From Chloroflexota bacterium (lineage in GTDB: Bacteria > Chloroflexota > Limnocylindria > Limnocylindrales > CSP1-4): a DNA stretch of 8,707 nucleotides. A program made the translations under genes and the position numbers. Positions 1-5,633 of the stretch are shown here, piece by piece. The notes beneath the pieces are model-generated. The model was not told the origin of the DNA and ran no database searches. It saw only the letters and a list, made by a program, of their open reading frames with translations. The stretch spans positions 8,358 through 17,064 of the forward strand of contig PMIQ01000051.1 in the NCBI GenBank assembly GCA_003157175.1, read 5' to 3'. The first letter of the stretch is position 1. Each line of letters opens with the position of its first letter.

Positions 1-264
1 CAGCGGCGCAACGCGGAAGAGATGGTCCGGGCCGGGGCGGCGCGCCTCGTGGAGGACGAAGCATTCGACGCTGGGGCGCTGCTGGCCGCCGCATCGATCC
101 TCGACGATCCGGCGCAATGCGCCGCGATGGCGGCGGCGGCCCGGTCCCTGGCACGGCCCGGAGCGGCGGACGCGGTCGCGGAGCTGGTGATGGCAGCCGC
201 GGAACGGCGCCACTTCCCGGAGCCGGGCGCGATCGACGCGATCTCCCGAAGAGGCGTTTCGTGA
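1..264 (+). CDS. murG: MurG, C-terminal fragment (lipid II GlcNAc transferase)
   Basis: This is the last 87 residues of MurG, cut by the window edge. MurG transfers GlcNAc from UDP-GlcNAc to lipid I at the cytoplasmic face of the membrane, giving lipid II. The reading frame is open from base 1 and begins QRRNAEEMVRAGAA. This matches the family's C-terminal donor-domain segment: a Q-x-x-N-A helix followed by an A/G-rich 'agaa' strand. It continues with LDDPAQCAAMAAAARSLARP, the usual 'L-x-D-P...M...A' helix, and an alanine-rich final helix. The stop (TGA 262-264) overlaps the GTG start of murB at 261, so the two are probably translationally coupled. The N-terminal acceptor domain and the UDP-GlcNAc motifs lie outside the window and cannot be checked. 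A distant GT28 glycosyltransferase is the only realistic alternative, and the neighbours make that unlikely. Confidence 0.88.
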   Translation, partial: QRRNAEEMVRAGAARLVEDEAFDAGALLAAASILDDPAQCAAMAAAARSLARPGAADAVAELVMAAAERRHFPEPGAIDAISRRGVS

Positions 265-1286
265 CGGGGACGCGGGCCGGTGCCGGGGCCAGGGCCGGTG
301 CCGGGGCCGCGCATCCGGCCGCGGCCGGGGACTGGGCCGCCGTTGCGGCGGAAATCGCGCGGAGTGTCGGCGTCAGACCGCGCCGTGACGAACCGCTCTC
401 ACGCCACACGACGATGCGCGTCGGCGGTCCGGCGGATCTATTGGCGGTCGCTCACGACGCGGCGCAGCTGGCCGCGCTCGTCCGTTTCGCCCGCGCGGCG
501 GGGCTGCCCTATGTCGTCATCGGTCGCGGCAGCAATCTGGTGGTCGGCGACGCCGGCATTCGCGGCCTGGCGATCGTCTCCCGCGCGGAGAGCTGCCGCG
601 TGGAGGGCAACCGCGTCATCGCCGAAGCGGGCGTGCCCCTGGCTCGCACCGCGATGCTCGCTCAGCGCGCCGGCTTGAGCGGGCTGGAGTTCGGTCTGGC
701 CATTCCCGGCACGGTCGGTGGCGCCGTCTGGGCCAACGCCGGCGCACACGGCTCCGACATCGCCGCCGTGCTCGAATCGGTCCGCATCCTGCGCGTCGAC
801 GGCACGGTAGCGGACGAGCCGGCCGGGGCGATCGGCCTGACCTACCGCGACAGCCGGCTCAAGCACGCGGCGGAGCACGGGAGCGGCGACTCGGCCGCCG
901 GCGAGATCGTCCTCGAGGCCACCTTCGGCCTCATGCCGGCCGATCCAGCCGCGATCGAGACGCGCCTCGACGAGATTCGCCGCTGGCGCCGGGAGCACCA
1001 ACCGCTCAACCTGCCGAGCGCCGGTAGCATCTTCCGCAACCCGGCGGCTGACTCCGCCGGCCGCCTCATCGATGCGGCTGGTCTCAAGGGCGCGCGCGTC
1101 GGCGGCGCCGCGATCAGCGAGCGACACGCCAACTTCATCGTCAACGACGGCGGGGCCACCGCCGCCGACGTCCGCCGCCTGGCGGAGATCGCTCGCGCGG
1201 AAGTCGCGCGCAGGTTCGGCGTCGAGCTGGTATACGAGGTTCAGTTCATAGGGGATTGGTCCGATTGGGGGCAGGAGGAGAGATGA
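261..1286 (+). CDS. murB: UDP-N-acetylenolpyruvoylglucosamine reductase MurB
   Basis: MurB reduces UDP-GlcNAc-enolpyruvate to UDP-MurNAc with NADPH and bound FAD in the cytoplasm. The 341-residue product shows the FAD-binding signature TTMRVGGPAD (50-59), GRGSNLVV (88-95) and GLAIPGTVGGAVWANAGAHG (145-164). It also has YRDS (195-198), the catalytic-serine motif SAGSIFRNP (253-261; S256 corresponds to E. coli S229) and ISERHANFIVN (285-295). A late glutamate in YEV (E326) fits the conserved active-site Glu. The ISERHANFIVN form of the C-terminal domain resembles the shorter type II enzymes. The GTG start at 261 was chosen because AAGAGG (249-254) lies 6 bases upstream, it overlaps the murG stop as GTGA, and no in-frame ATG occurs before the TTMRVGG motif. 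The frame extends further upstream inside murG, but that part is shadow. The first ~25 residues are odd: a doubled RAGAGA stretch encoded by a direct repeat. Confidence 0.95.
   Translation: MTGTRAGAGARAGAGAAHPAAAGDWAAVAAEIARSVGVRPRRDEPLSRHTTMRVGGPADLLAVAHDAAQLAALVRFARAAGLPYVVIGRGSNLVVGDAGIRGLAIVSRAESCRVEGNRVIAEAGVPLARTAMLAQRAGLSGLEFGLAIPGTVGGAVWANAGAHGSDIAAVLESVRILRVDGTVADEPAGAIGLTYRDSRLKHAAEHGSGDSAAGEIVLEATFGLMPADPAAIETRLDEIRRWRREHQPLNLPSAGSIFRNPAADSAGRLIDAAGLKGARVGGAAISERHANFIVNDGGATAADVRRLAEIARAEVARRFGVELVYEVQFIGDWSDWGQEER
274..308 (+). repeat. 17-bp direct repeat, period 18, in murB 5' end
   Basis: The 17-base unit GGGCCGGTGCCGGGGCC occurs at 274-290 and again, without mismatch, at 292-308, separated by one base. 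The 18-base period keeps the murB frame and encodes RAGAGA twice. It looks like a recent in-frame tandem duplication in a non-conserved N-terminal extension. No function is evident. Confidence 0.85.
1273..1278 (+). promoter_or_regulatory. Shine-Dalgarno for ddl, inside the murB 3' end
   Basis: AGGAGG lies 4 bases before the ATG at 1283, inside the last codons of murB. It decides the ddl start in favour of 1283 over the in-frame GTG at 1256. It also supports coupling of ddl translation to murB through the ATGA stop-start overlap. Confidence 0.8.
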
Positions 1287-2446
1287 GCGGCGGGATCACC
1301 GACCCGAAGACGCGTGCGACCGAGCGCCGCAAGGAGGGCAGGGCAGTCGTGGTGCTGCTCGGCGGGCCTTCGGCCGAGCATGACGTCTCCGTCGTCTCGG
1401 GTTGGGCCATCGCCGATTCCCTGGCGGATTCCGGTTACACCGTCGAGCGGTTCTTCATCGACCTGGCGGGCCGGTGGTGGCAGGTTCCTGCCGCGGCCGC
1501 CTCGGGCCGCCCCCATCCCGGCACCTTCGACGACCCCGCCGTCATCGGCGCGCGCGGTCCGTGGCAGCCCGGCGAGGCTCTCGATCGCATCGCCTCGCGC
1601 CCCGTCGCCCCGATCGTCTTTCCCGCGCTCCACGGCCCGTTCGGCGAGGACGGCACCGTCCAGGCGCTGCTCGAGGCCTACGACCTCGCGTATGCCGGAG
1701 CGGGCGTGGCCGCCTCGGCGGTCGGGATGGACAAGGCCGTGTTCAAGCGCCTGGTCCGCGGCCTGGGCATGCCGGTCGTGGAATGGGTCGAGGTCACGGC
1801 GTCGCGCTGGGCCGGCGCCCGCGGGGCCGTCCTCGACGAGATCGCCTCTTTCTCCGAGCAATGCGGCGAGCGGCGGCTCATGGTCAAGCCCGCCCGCATG
1901 GGATCGTCGGTCGGGATGTCGATCGCGCACACCCCGGCCGAACGGGGGCGCGCCCTCGACGAGGCCTTCCGCTTCGACAGCCTGGCGATCGTCGAGCGCT
2001 ATCTCGACCATCCGCGCGAGCTCGAGGTCGCCGTCGTGGGCAACGACCCGGCCGCCCTGCAAGCCTACGGACCGGGCGAGGTCTTCCCCGGTCGCGAGTT
2101 CTACGACTACGTGGCCAAGTACAGCGACGGCGTGTCCGAAGTGACCCCCACGGCGGACGTGCCCGACGACCTCGCCAGCCGAATCCGCTCGGTTGCGCTG
2201 GACGCCTATCGCGCCATCGGCTGCGAGGGCTTCGCCCGGGTCGATTTCCTGCTGGCCGAGGACACGGTCTACCTCAACGAGATCAACACCATCCCGGGCT
2301 TTACCCCGATCAGCCTCTTTCCGCAGATGGCGGCAACGGGGCTCGGCAGCTTCGGGGCCGTGTGCCGGCGGATCGTGCAGCTGGCCGAGGAGCGTCAGGC
2401 GTCGCGCGTGCGGAGCCGCCTGACCACCGCGGACCTGCCGCGCTGA
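1283..2446 (+). CDS. ddl: D-alanine--D-alanine ligase
   Basis: Ddl is an ATP-grasp ligase that joins two D-alanines for the peptidoglycan pentapeptide (MurF substrate) in the cytoplasm. The 387-residue protein contains the N-terminal motif LLGGPSAEHDVSVVSG (25-40; E32 is the conserved substrate-binding Glu) and ALHGPFGEDG (115-124). The ATP-grasp centre VKPARMGSSVGMS (201-213) has K202 and S208. It also has the omega-loop FYDYVAKY (273-280), ARVDF (318-322) and LNEINTIPGFTPIS (331-344), with D321, E333 and N335 as expected Mg ligands. The Tyr in the omega loop is the form of ordinary D-Ala-D-Ala ligases; VanA/B-type D-Ala-D-Lac ligases lack this Y-x-x-K-Y arrangement. Vancomycin resistance is therefore not suggested. 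The start overlaps the murB stop as ATGA, with a strong ribosome site 4 bases away. About 20 residues precede the first beta strand, slightly longer than usual. Confidence 0.97.
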   Translation: MSGGITDPKTRATERRKEGRAVVVLLGGPSAEHDVSVVSGWAIADSLADSGYTVERFFIDLAGRWWQVPAAAASGRPHPGTFDDPAVIGARGPWQPGEALDRIASRPVAPIVFPALHGPFGEDGTVQALLEAYDLAYAGAGVAASAVGMDKAVFKRLVRGLGMPVVEWVEVTASRWAGARGAVLDEIASFSEQCGERRLMVKPARMGSSVGMSIAHTPAERGRALDEAFRFDSLAIVERYLDHPRELEVAVVGNDPAALQAYGPGEVFPGREFYDYVAKYSDGVSEVTPTADVPDDLASRIRSVALDAYRAIGCEGFARVDFLLAEDTVYLNEINTIPGFTPISLFPQMAATGLGSFGAVCRRIVQLAEERQASRVRSRLTTADLPR

Positions 2447-2453
2447 GGGCGCC

Positions 2454-3641
2454 GTGCCGATGCCGATGAGACGCGACCTGCCGCTCCGCCGGCCCGGAAT
2501 GCAGGTCCGGCGCCAGCCGCTCCGCCGGTCGACGCCACGGCTGCGCGCCACGCAGATCTATGCCCTGGTGTTGATGTTCCTGTGCGTGCTGACGGTCATC
2601 TCGCTGGGCGGCTCGCCCATCTTCGCCGCACGACACCTGGAGGTTTCCGGCGCGAAGTTCACCGGCGAGCAGACCGTGAATGCGATCGTAGGCATGGACG
2701 GCTCGCCGAACCTCTTCCGCCTCCGCACCGACCGCGTCGCGGAGGCGCTCGCCGGGCTGCCGGCCGTGGAGTCGGCCCGGGTCGAGATCCGGCTGCCGGA
2801 TACTGTCGTCGTCACTCTCGTCGAGCGCCAACCCAGGCTGATCTGGGTGATCGGCGATCGACGCTACGTCGTCGACGACACCGGGCTCATCTTCGGGCAG
2901 GTCGATTCGGTGGGCAATCCCGTCTACCCGCCGCCGGGCAGCGCGATCGCACCCGCTGCGTCCGGTTCCGGCGCGCCCGGCGCCTCCGCGAGTCGACCCG
3001 CCTCGACAGAGTCTGCCGGTGAAAGCGCCAGTGCCGACGCGGGCGACCCGTCGGCTACGCACCAGCCCCTGGGCCGGGTGGCGCCGGCCAAAGCCACGCC
3101 CAAAGCCACGCCCAAGCCGACGCCCAAAGCCACGCCCAAGCCGACGCCGAAGGCCAGCCCCTCGACGAAGCCGACGGCGGAGCCCAGCCCGACCACGACT
3201 CTGGTGCCGCTACCGTCGCTTCTGCCGGTCCCGACCGCCGAACCGGCGGCGTCGGCGGGCCCGCAGGTCGTGGACCTGCCCGCCGTCTACGATCGTCGGG
3301 CCGACGACGCCGACCTCTCGCTGGGCGACGTGGTGGACCCGATCGCGCTCGACGCCGCCTACCGCCTGGCCAGCCTGACGCCGACCGATGTCGGCAGCGA
3401 GGCGACGAGCCTGGGCGTCATCGTCGACGACAAGTACGGTTTCACGCTCAGCTCTGGCCCGAACGGCTGGGTCGCGGACTTCGGGTTCTACACCGAGACC
3501 CTGCGCAAAGACAGCGTCATACCGGACCAGGTGCGTGATCTGCGGTCGATGTTGCTCCATTACGGCGAGAACCACGTCGCGTGGGTCTTCCTCGTGGCAG
3601 ACATCGCGGACAATCGCATCGACACTTACATTGCCCGATGA
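2454..3641 (+). CDS. ftsQ: Cell division protein FtsQ/DivIB with a long low-complexity insert
   Basis: FtsQ is a bitopic membrane protein that links early and late divisome proteins through FtsL/FtsB. Seen here in 395 residues: a basic cytoplasmic N-terminus (1-33), one transmembrane helix (about 34-53), a POTRA domain (about 57-125: HLEVSGAKFTGEQTV to LPDTVVVTLVERQP), and the first beta-domain strands (126-150, RRYVVDDTGLIF). A Pro/Ala/Ser/Thr/Lys-rich insert follows (about 151-270), and then the rest of the beta domain (271-395), starting with LPAVYD where the family has an LP-x-L/I-x-G motif. The family is usually about 250-300 residues, and the insert accounts for the excess. The GTG at 2454 is preferred because GAGG (2445-2448) is 5 bases upstream. 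In-frame ATGs at 2460 and 2466 are alternatives. It starts 7 bases after the ddl stop. Low primary identity is normal for FtsQ; order of domains and context carry the call. Confidence 0.9.
   Translation: MPMPMRRDLPLRRPGMQVRRQPLRRSTPRLRATQIYALVLMFLCVLTVISLGGSPIFAARHLEVSGAKFTGEQTVNAIVGMDGSPNLFRLRTDRVAEALAGLPAVESARVEIRLPDTVVVTLVERQPRLIWVIGDRRYVVDDTGLIFGQVDSVGNPVYPPPGSAIAPAASGSGAPGASASRPASTESAGESASADAGDPSATHQPLGRVAPAKATPKATPKPTPKATPKPTPKASPSTKPTAEPSPTTTLVPLPSLLPVPTAEPAASAGPQVVDLPAVYDRRADDADLSLGDVVDPIALDAAYRLASLTPTDVGSEATSLGVIVDDKYGFTLSSGPNGWVADFGFYTETLRKDSVIPDQVRDLRSMLLHYGENHVAWVFLVADIADNRIDTYIAR
3090..3161 (+). repeat. 12-bp tandem repeat encoding KATP/KPTP/KASP in ftsQ
   Basis: Six 12-base units run in frame (AAR GCC or CCG, ACG, CCC/CCG) and encode KATP KATP KPTP KATP KPTP KASP, ftsQ residues 213-236. 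The units differ at the Ala/Pro codon and at wobble positions. The result is a positively charged, probably extended polyproline-like segment outside the membrane. Repeat number could vary between strains by slippage. Confidence 0.9.
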
Positions 3642-3718
3642 ACGGCGGTGGTCGAACTTCCCCGGTCGGACGCGGCCGGATCGGTCAGTATTAGCGAGAC
3701 GGAGCGAAGCACTAGACC

Positions 3719-3723
3719 GAGGA
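3719..3723 (+). promoter_or_regulatory. Shine-Dalgarno deciding the ftsA GTG start
   Basis: GAGGA lies 7 bases before the GTG at 3731. No ATG is available near the conserved VGIDVGTSK motif, so this site supports GTG as the ftsA start. The rest of the 89-base ftsQ-ftsA gap shows no convincing promoter; TATTAG at 3689-3694 is a weak -10-like hexamer without a matching -35. Confidence 0.6.
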
Positions 3724-3730
3724 CGAGCGA

Positions 3731-4963
3731 GTGGAACGCGAAGCGGTACTGGTCGGAATCGACGTCGGTACGAGCAAAGTTTGCGCGCTCATCGGTGAGG
3801 TGGGGCGCGATGGCGGCCTGACTATCGTCGGCAAGGGAGTTGTGCCGGCGGCGGGTCTCAAGAAAGCCGTCGTCGTCAACATCGAGCAGACGGTTCGGTC
3901 GATCGCCGGCGCCGTCGAGCAGGCGGAGCGCTCTTCCGGCTATCAGATCGACCGCGCCTTCGTCGGCGTCGGCGGTCAAAACGTCGAGAGCCAGAACTCG
4001 CGTGGTGCCGTGGCCGTCAGCGGTCACCATCGCGAGGTCACCCGCGAGGACATCCTCCGGGCCACGGAAGTCGCGCGCGCCGTCACGATCCCCTCCAACC
4101 GCGAGGTTCTCCACGTCCTGCCGCGCGGCTTCATCGTGGACGGCCAGGAGGGCGTAAAGGATCCGCTCGGCATGAGCGCCATCCGTCTCGAGATCGAGAC
4201 GCACATCGTGACCGCCTCCGCCACCGCGGTCCGAAACCTGGCCAAGTGCGTTCAGTCGGCCAACGTCAAGATCGACGAGCTGGTTGCCGCCTCCCTCGCC
4301 TCGGCCGAGGCGGTTCTGTCCGACACGGAGCGAGAGCTCGGTGTCGCTGTCGTCGACATCGGCTCCGGGACGATCGACATGGCGCTATTCCTCGACGGTC
4401 AGGCCTACAAGACCGCCGTCCTGCCGGTCGGCGGAAACAATGTCACCAACGACGTTGCGATCGGGCTCAAGACCAGCCTGCAGGTCGCCGAGGAGCTGAA
4501 GATCCAGCACGGCAGCTGCGACCTGTCCACCGTGCGGGCCGACGAGATGATCAACGTGTCGATGCTCGGAGAGACGGCCGGCCGGACGGTCAGCCGCCTC
4601 GACATCTGCCAGGTCATCGAGGCCCGGATGCGCGAGACGTTCGAGCTGCTGCGGGCCGAGATCAGAATGGCCGGCGAGGGCATGCTTCCGGCGGGCGTCG
4701 TCCTGACCGGCGGCGCGGCCCAACTCGGCGGCGCCGCGGCCCTGGGCCGCGAAGTCCTGGATATGCCGGTCCGCGTGGCCGGGCCAACGGACGTGGGCGG
4801 TTTGACGGACAACATCCTCAACCCGGCCTACAGCACCGCGATCGGGCTGCTGCTGTGGGGCGCCCGGGGTCTCGAGGGCGCCGACGGCTCGCGCTACGAA
4901 TCCGCTCCCGCCGGCGGCGCAGTCGGCAGGGTGCGGGACGCGCTCCGCCACCTGTTCCCGTAG
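3731..4963 (+). CDS. ftsA: Cell division protein FtsA (actin-like FtsZ membrane anchor)
   Basis: FtsA is an actin-fold ATPase that tethers FtsZ filaments to the inner membrane and recruits later divisome proteins. The 410-residue product is close to the usual length (~420). It has phosphate-1 VGIDVGTSKVCALIG (8-22) and a 1C subdomain around RAFVGVGGQNVESQNSRG (75-92), with SGHHREVTREDI following. Phosphate-2 is VVDIGSGTIDMALF (207-220), and the adenosine motif is GVVLTGGAAQLGG (322-334). The C-terminus AVGRVRDALRHLFP (397-410) is an amphipathic, Arg-rich helix, the typical FtsA membrane-targeting sequence. Translation starts at GTG 3731. The gene follows ftsQ by 89 bases and is separated from ftsZ by another gene and a 250-base gap, which is looser than the common ftsA-ftsZ pair. 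Confidence 0.97.
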   Translation: MEREAVLVGIDVGTSKVCALIGEVGRDGGLTIVGKGVVPAAGLKKAVVVNIEQTVRSIAGAVEQAERSSGYQIDRAFVGVGGQNVESQNSRGAVAVSGHHREVTREDILRATEVARAVTIPSNREVLHVLPRGFIVDGQEGVKDPLGMSAIRLEIETHIVTASATAVRNLAKCVQSANVKIDELVAASLASAEAVLSDTERELGVAVVDIGSGTIDMALFLDGQAYKTAVLPVGGNNVTNDVAIGLKTSLQVAEELKIQHGSCDLSTVRADEMINVSMLGETAGRTVSRLDICQVIEARMRETFELLRAEIRMAGEGMLPAGVVLTGGAAQLGGAAALGREVLDMPVRVAGPTDVGGLTDNILNPAYSTAIGLLLWGARGLEGADGSRYESAPAGGAVGRVRDALRHLFP

Positions 4964-4978
4964 CCTCGGGAACGCTTC

Positions 4979-5383
4979 TTGAAGACCGCGGACTTGACGG
5001 TCCAGACCGGGCGCGGCCGCGGGCTGCACGACCTGACCGCGGCCTGCGAACGGTTCGTCGCCGGCGAAGGCGACGGCCTGCTCGTCGTCTTCGTGCCTCA
5101 TGCGACCGCCGGCATCGTGGTCATCGAGCTCGGCGCGGGCTCGGATGCGGATCTGATGGCGGCCCTGGATCGGCTGCTGCCGCGGGGCGCGAGCTGGGTT
5201 CACCGGCACGGCTCGGCCGGCCACGGCGCCGATCACGTGCTGCCGCTGCTGGCGCCGCCGTCGCTGACCGTGCCGGTCGAAGGAGGCCGTCTGACGCTCG
5301 GAACCTGGCAGTCGATCGCCCTTCTCGACCCCAATTCGGATAACCCGGTGAGGACCGTTCGGTTGACCTTCATGCCCGCCTGA
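4979..5383 (+). CDS. yjbQ: YjbQ/UPF0047 family protein (secondary thiamine-phosphate synthase-like)
   Basis: This small (134-residue) single-domain protein belongs to the UPF0047/YjbQ family. Some members have weak thiamine-phosphate synthase activity in vitro; the true role is unsettled. Visible family marks are VVFVPHATAGIVVIE (36-50, the family's HTTA/HTSA motif with E50), LDRLLPRGASWVHRH (63-77), a His in the GADHVLPLL segment (H86), and VPVEGGRLTLGTWQSIALLD (98-117), which contains the diagnostic LGTWQ. A conserved Arg (R125) follows. The metal/active-site histidines H41, H75 and H86 are kept. HTTA has become HATA, and the usual D-x-N-x-x-x-H region reads GHGADH, so it is a divergent member. 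The start is TTG 4979, with only a weak CGGGAA upstream; TTG 4994 is possible. It sits 15 bases after ftsA, probably co-transcribed with it. A division role would be inference from position alone. Confidence 0.85.
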   Translation: MKTADLTVQTGRGRGLHDLTAACERFVAGEGDGLLVVFVPHATAGIVVIELGAGSDADLMAALDRLLPRGASWVHRHGSAGHGADHVLPLLAPPSLTVPVEGGRLTLGTWQSIALLDPNSDNPVRTVRLTFMPA

Positions 5384-5416
5384 TACCGCCCGCCGAGGCT
5401 CTGGAAGAGGCCGGCA

Positions 5417-5434
5417 GCGGCCAAGGAGGGCCGC
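5417..5434 (+). other. GC-rich hairpin after yjbQ-like gene
   Basis: GCGGCC (5417-5422) and GGCCGC (5429-5434) form a perfect 6-bp stem with the loop AAGGAG. Four further pairs (5409-5412 with 5437-5440) are possible across an internal loop. It lies 33 bases after the yjbQ-like stop and upstream of the putative ftsZ promoter, where a terminator or attenuator would fit. No T-run follows, so a classic intrinsic terminator is not supported. Confidence 0.4.
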
Positions 5435-5446
5435 CGGGCTGGAGTT

Positions 5447-5460
5447 CGTACACTTGTTCG
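5447..5460. promoter_or_regulatory. Possible LexA/SOS box upstream of ftsZ
   Basis: CGTACACTTGTTCG matches the palindromic CGAAC-N4-GTTCG SOS box known from Bacillus and actinobacterial LexA in 9 of the 10 specified positions; the third base is T instead of A. It lies 65 bases before the TATACT hexamer and 174 bases before the ftsZ start. If functional it would tie ftsZ expression to DNA damage. One near-match may be chance, and the LexA motif of this organism is unknown. Confidence 0.25.
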
Positions 5461-5524
5461 CATGCCACGCTCAGAGATTGCGTTTCAGTACGCGATTGAT
5501 AGGGCATGCAAACCAAAGTCGGCG

Positions 5525-5530
5525 TATACT
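5525..5530 (+). promoter_or_regulatory. Putative -10 element of an ftsZ promoter
   Basis: TATACT matches the sigma-70 -10 consensus at 5 of 6 bases and stands out in a GC-rich background. It lies in the relatively AT-rich part (about 5470-5535) of the 250-base gap before ftsZ. A start near 5537 would give a leader of about 95 bases. No good -35 is seen at 16-18 bases; TTGATA at 5496-5501 is 23 bases away, which is too far. This is a candidate only. Confidence 0.4.
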
Positions 5531-5621
5531 CCCTGCATCCGAGCCGACCCAAACGCAGCGCTGAACCTCTACCGATCTCGGGCGGCCGGACCGAACGACA
5601 GGCATCTGCCGGAGAGCCACC

Positions 5622-5627
5622 GGAGGA
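5622..5627 (+). promoter_or_regulatory. Shine-Dalgarno of ftsZ
   Basis: GGAGGA is followed by a 6-base A-rich spacer (TAGAAA) and the ATG at 5634. It is among the strongest ribosome sites in the window, as expected for FtsZ, an abundant protein. It fixes the start against the longer open frame that enters from 5462 in another phase. Confidence 0.85.
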
Positions 5628-5633
5628 TAGAAA

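Noticed and set aside
1283..2446. ddl as a VanA/VanB-type D-Ala-D-Lac ligase
   Set aside because: The omega loop carries the FYDYVAKY form of normal Ddl, and no vanH/vanX-like neighbours are present.
1241..2551. Long minus-strand open frame (436 codons) across ddl
   Set aside because: It lies opposite the clear ddl gene. The product lacks motifs, and long antisense frames are expected in GC-rich coding DNA.
4246..5343. Plus-strand 365-codon frame spanning the ftsA end and the yjbQ-like gene
   Set aside because: It is Arg/Gly-rich out-of-frame translation overlapping two well supported genes.
5496..5530. TTGATA and TATACT as a -35/-10 pair
   Set aside because: The spacer is 23 bases, too long for a normal sigma-70 promoter; only the -10 is kept as a candidate.
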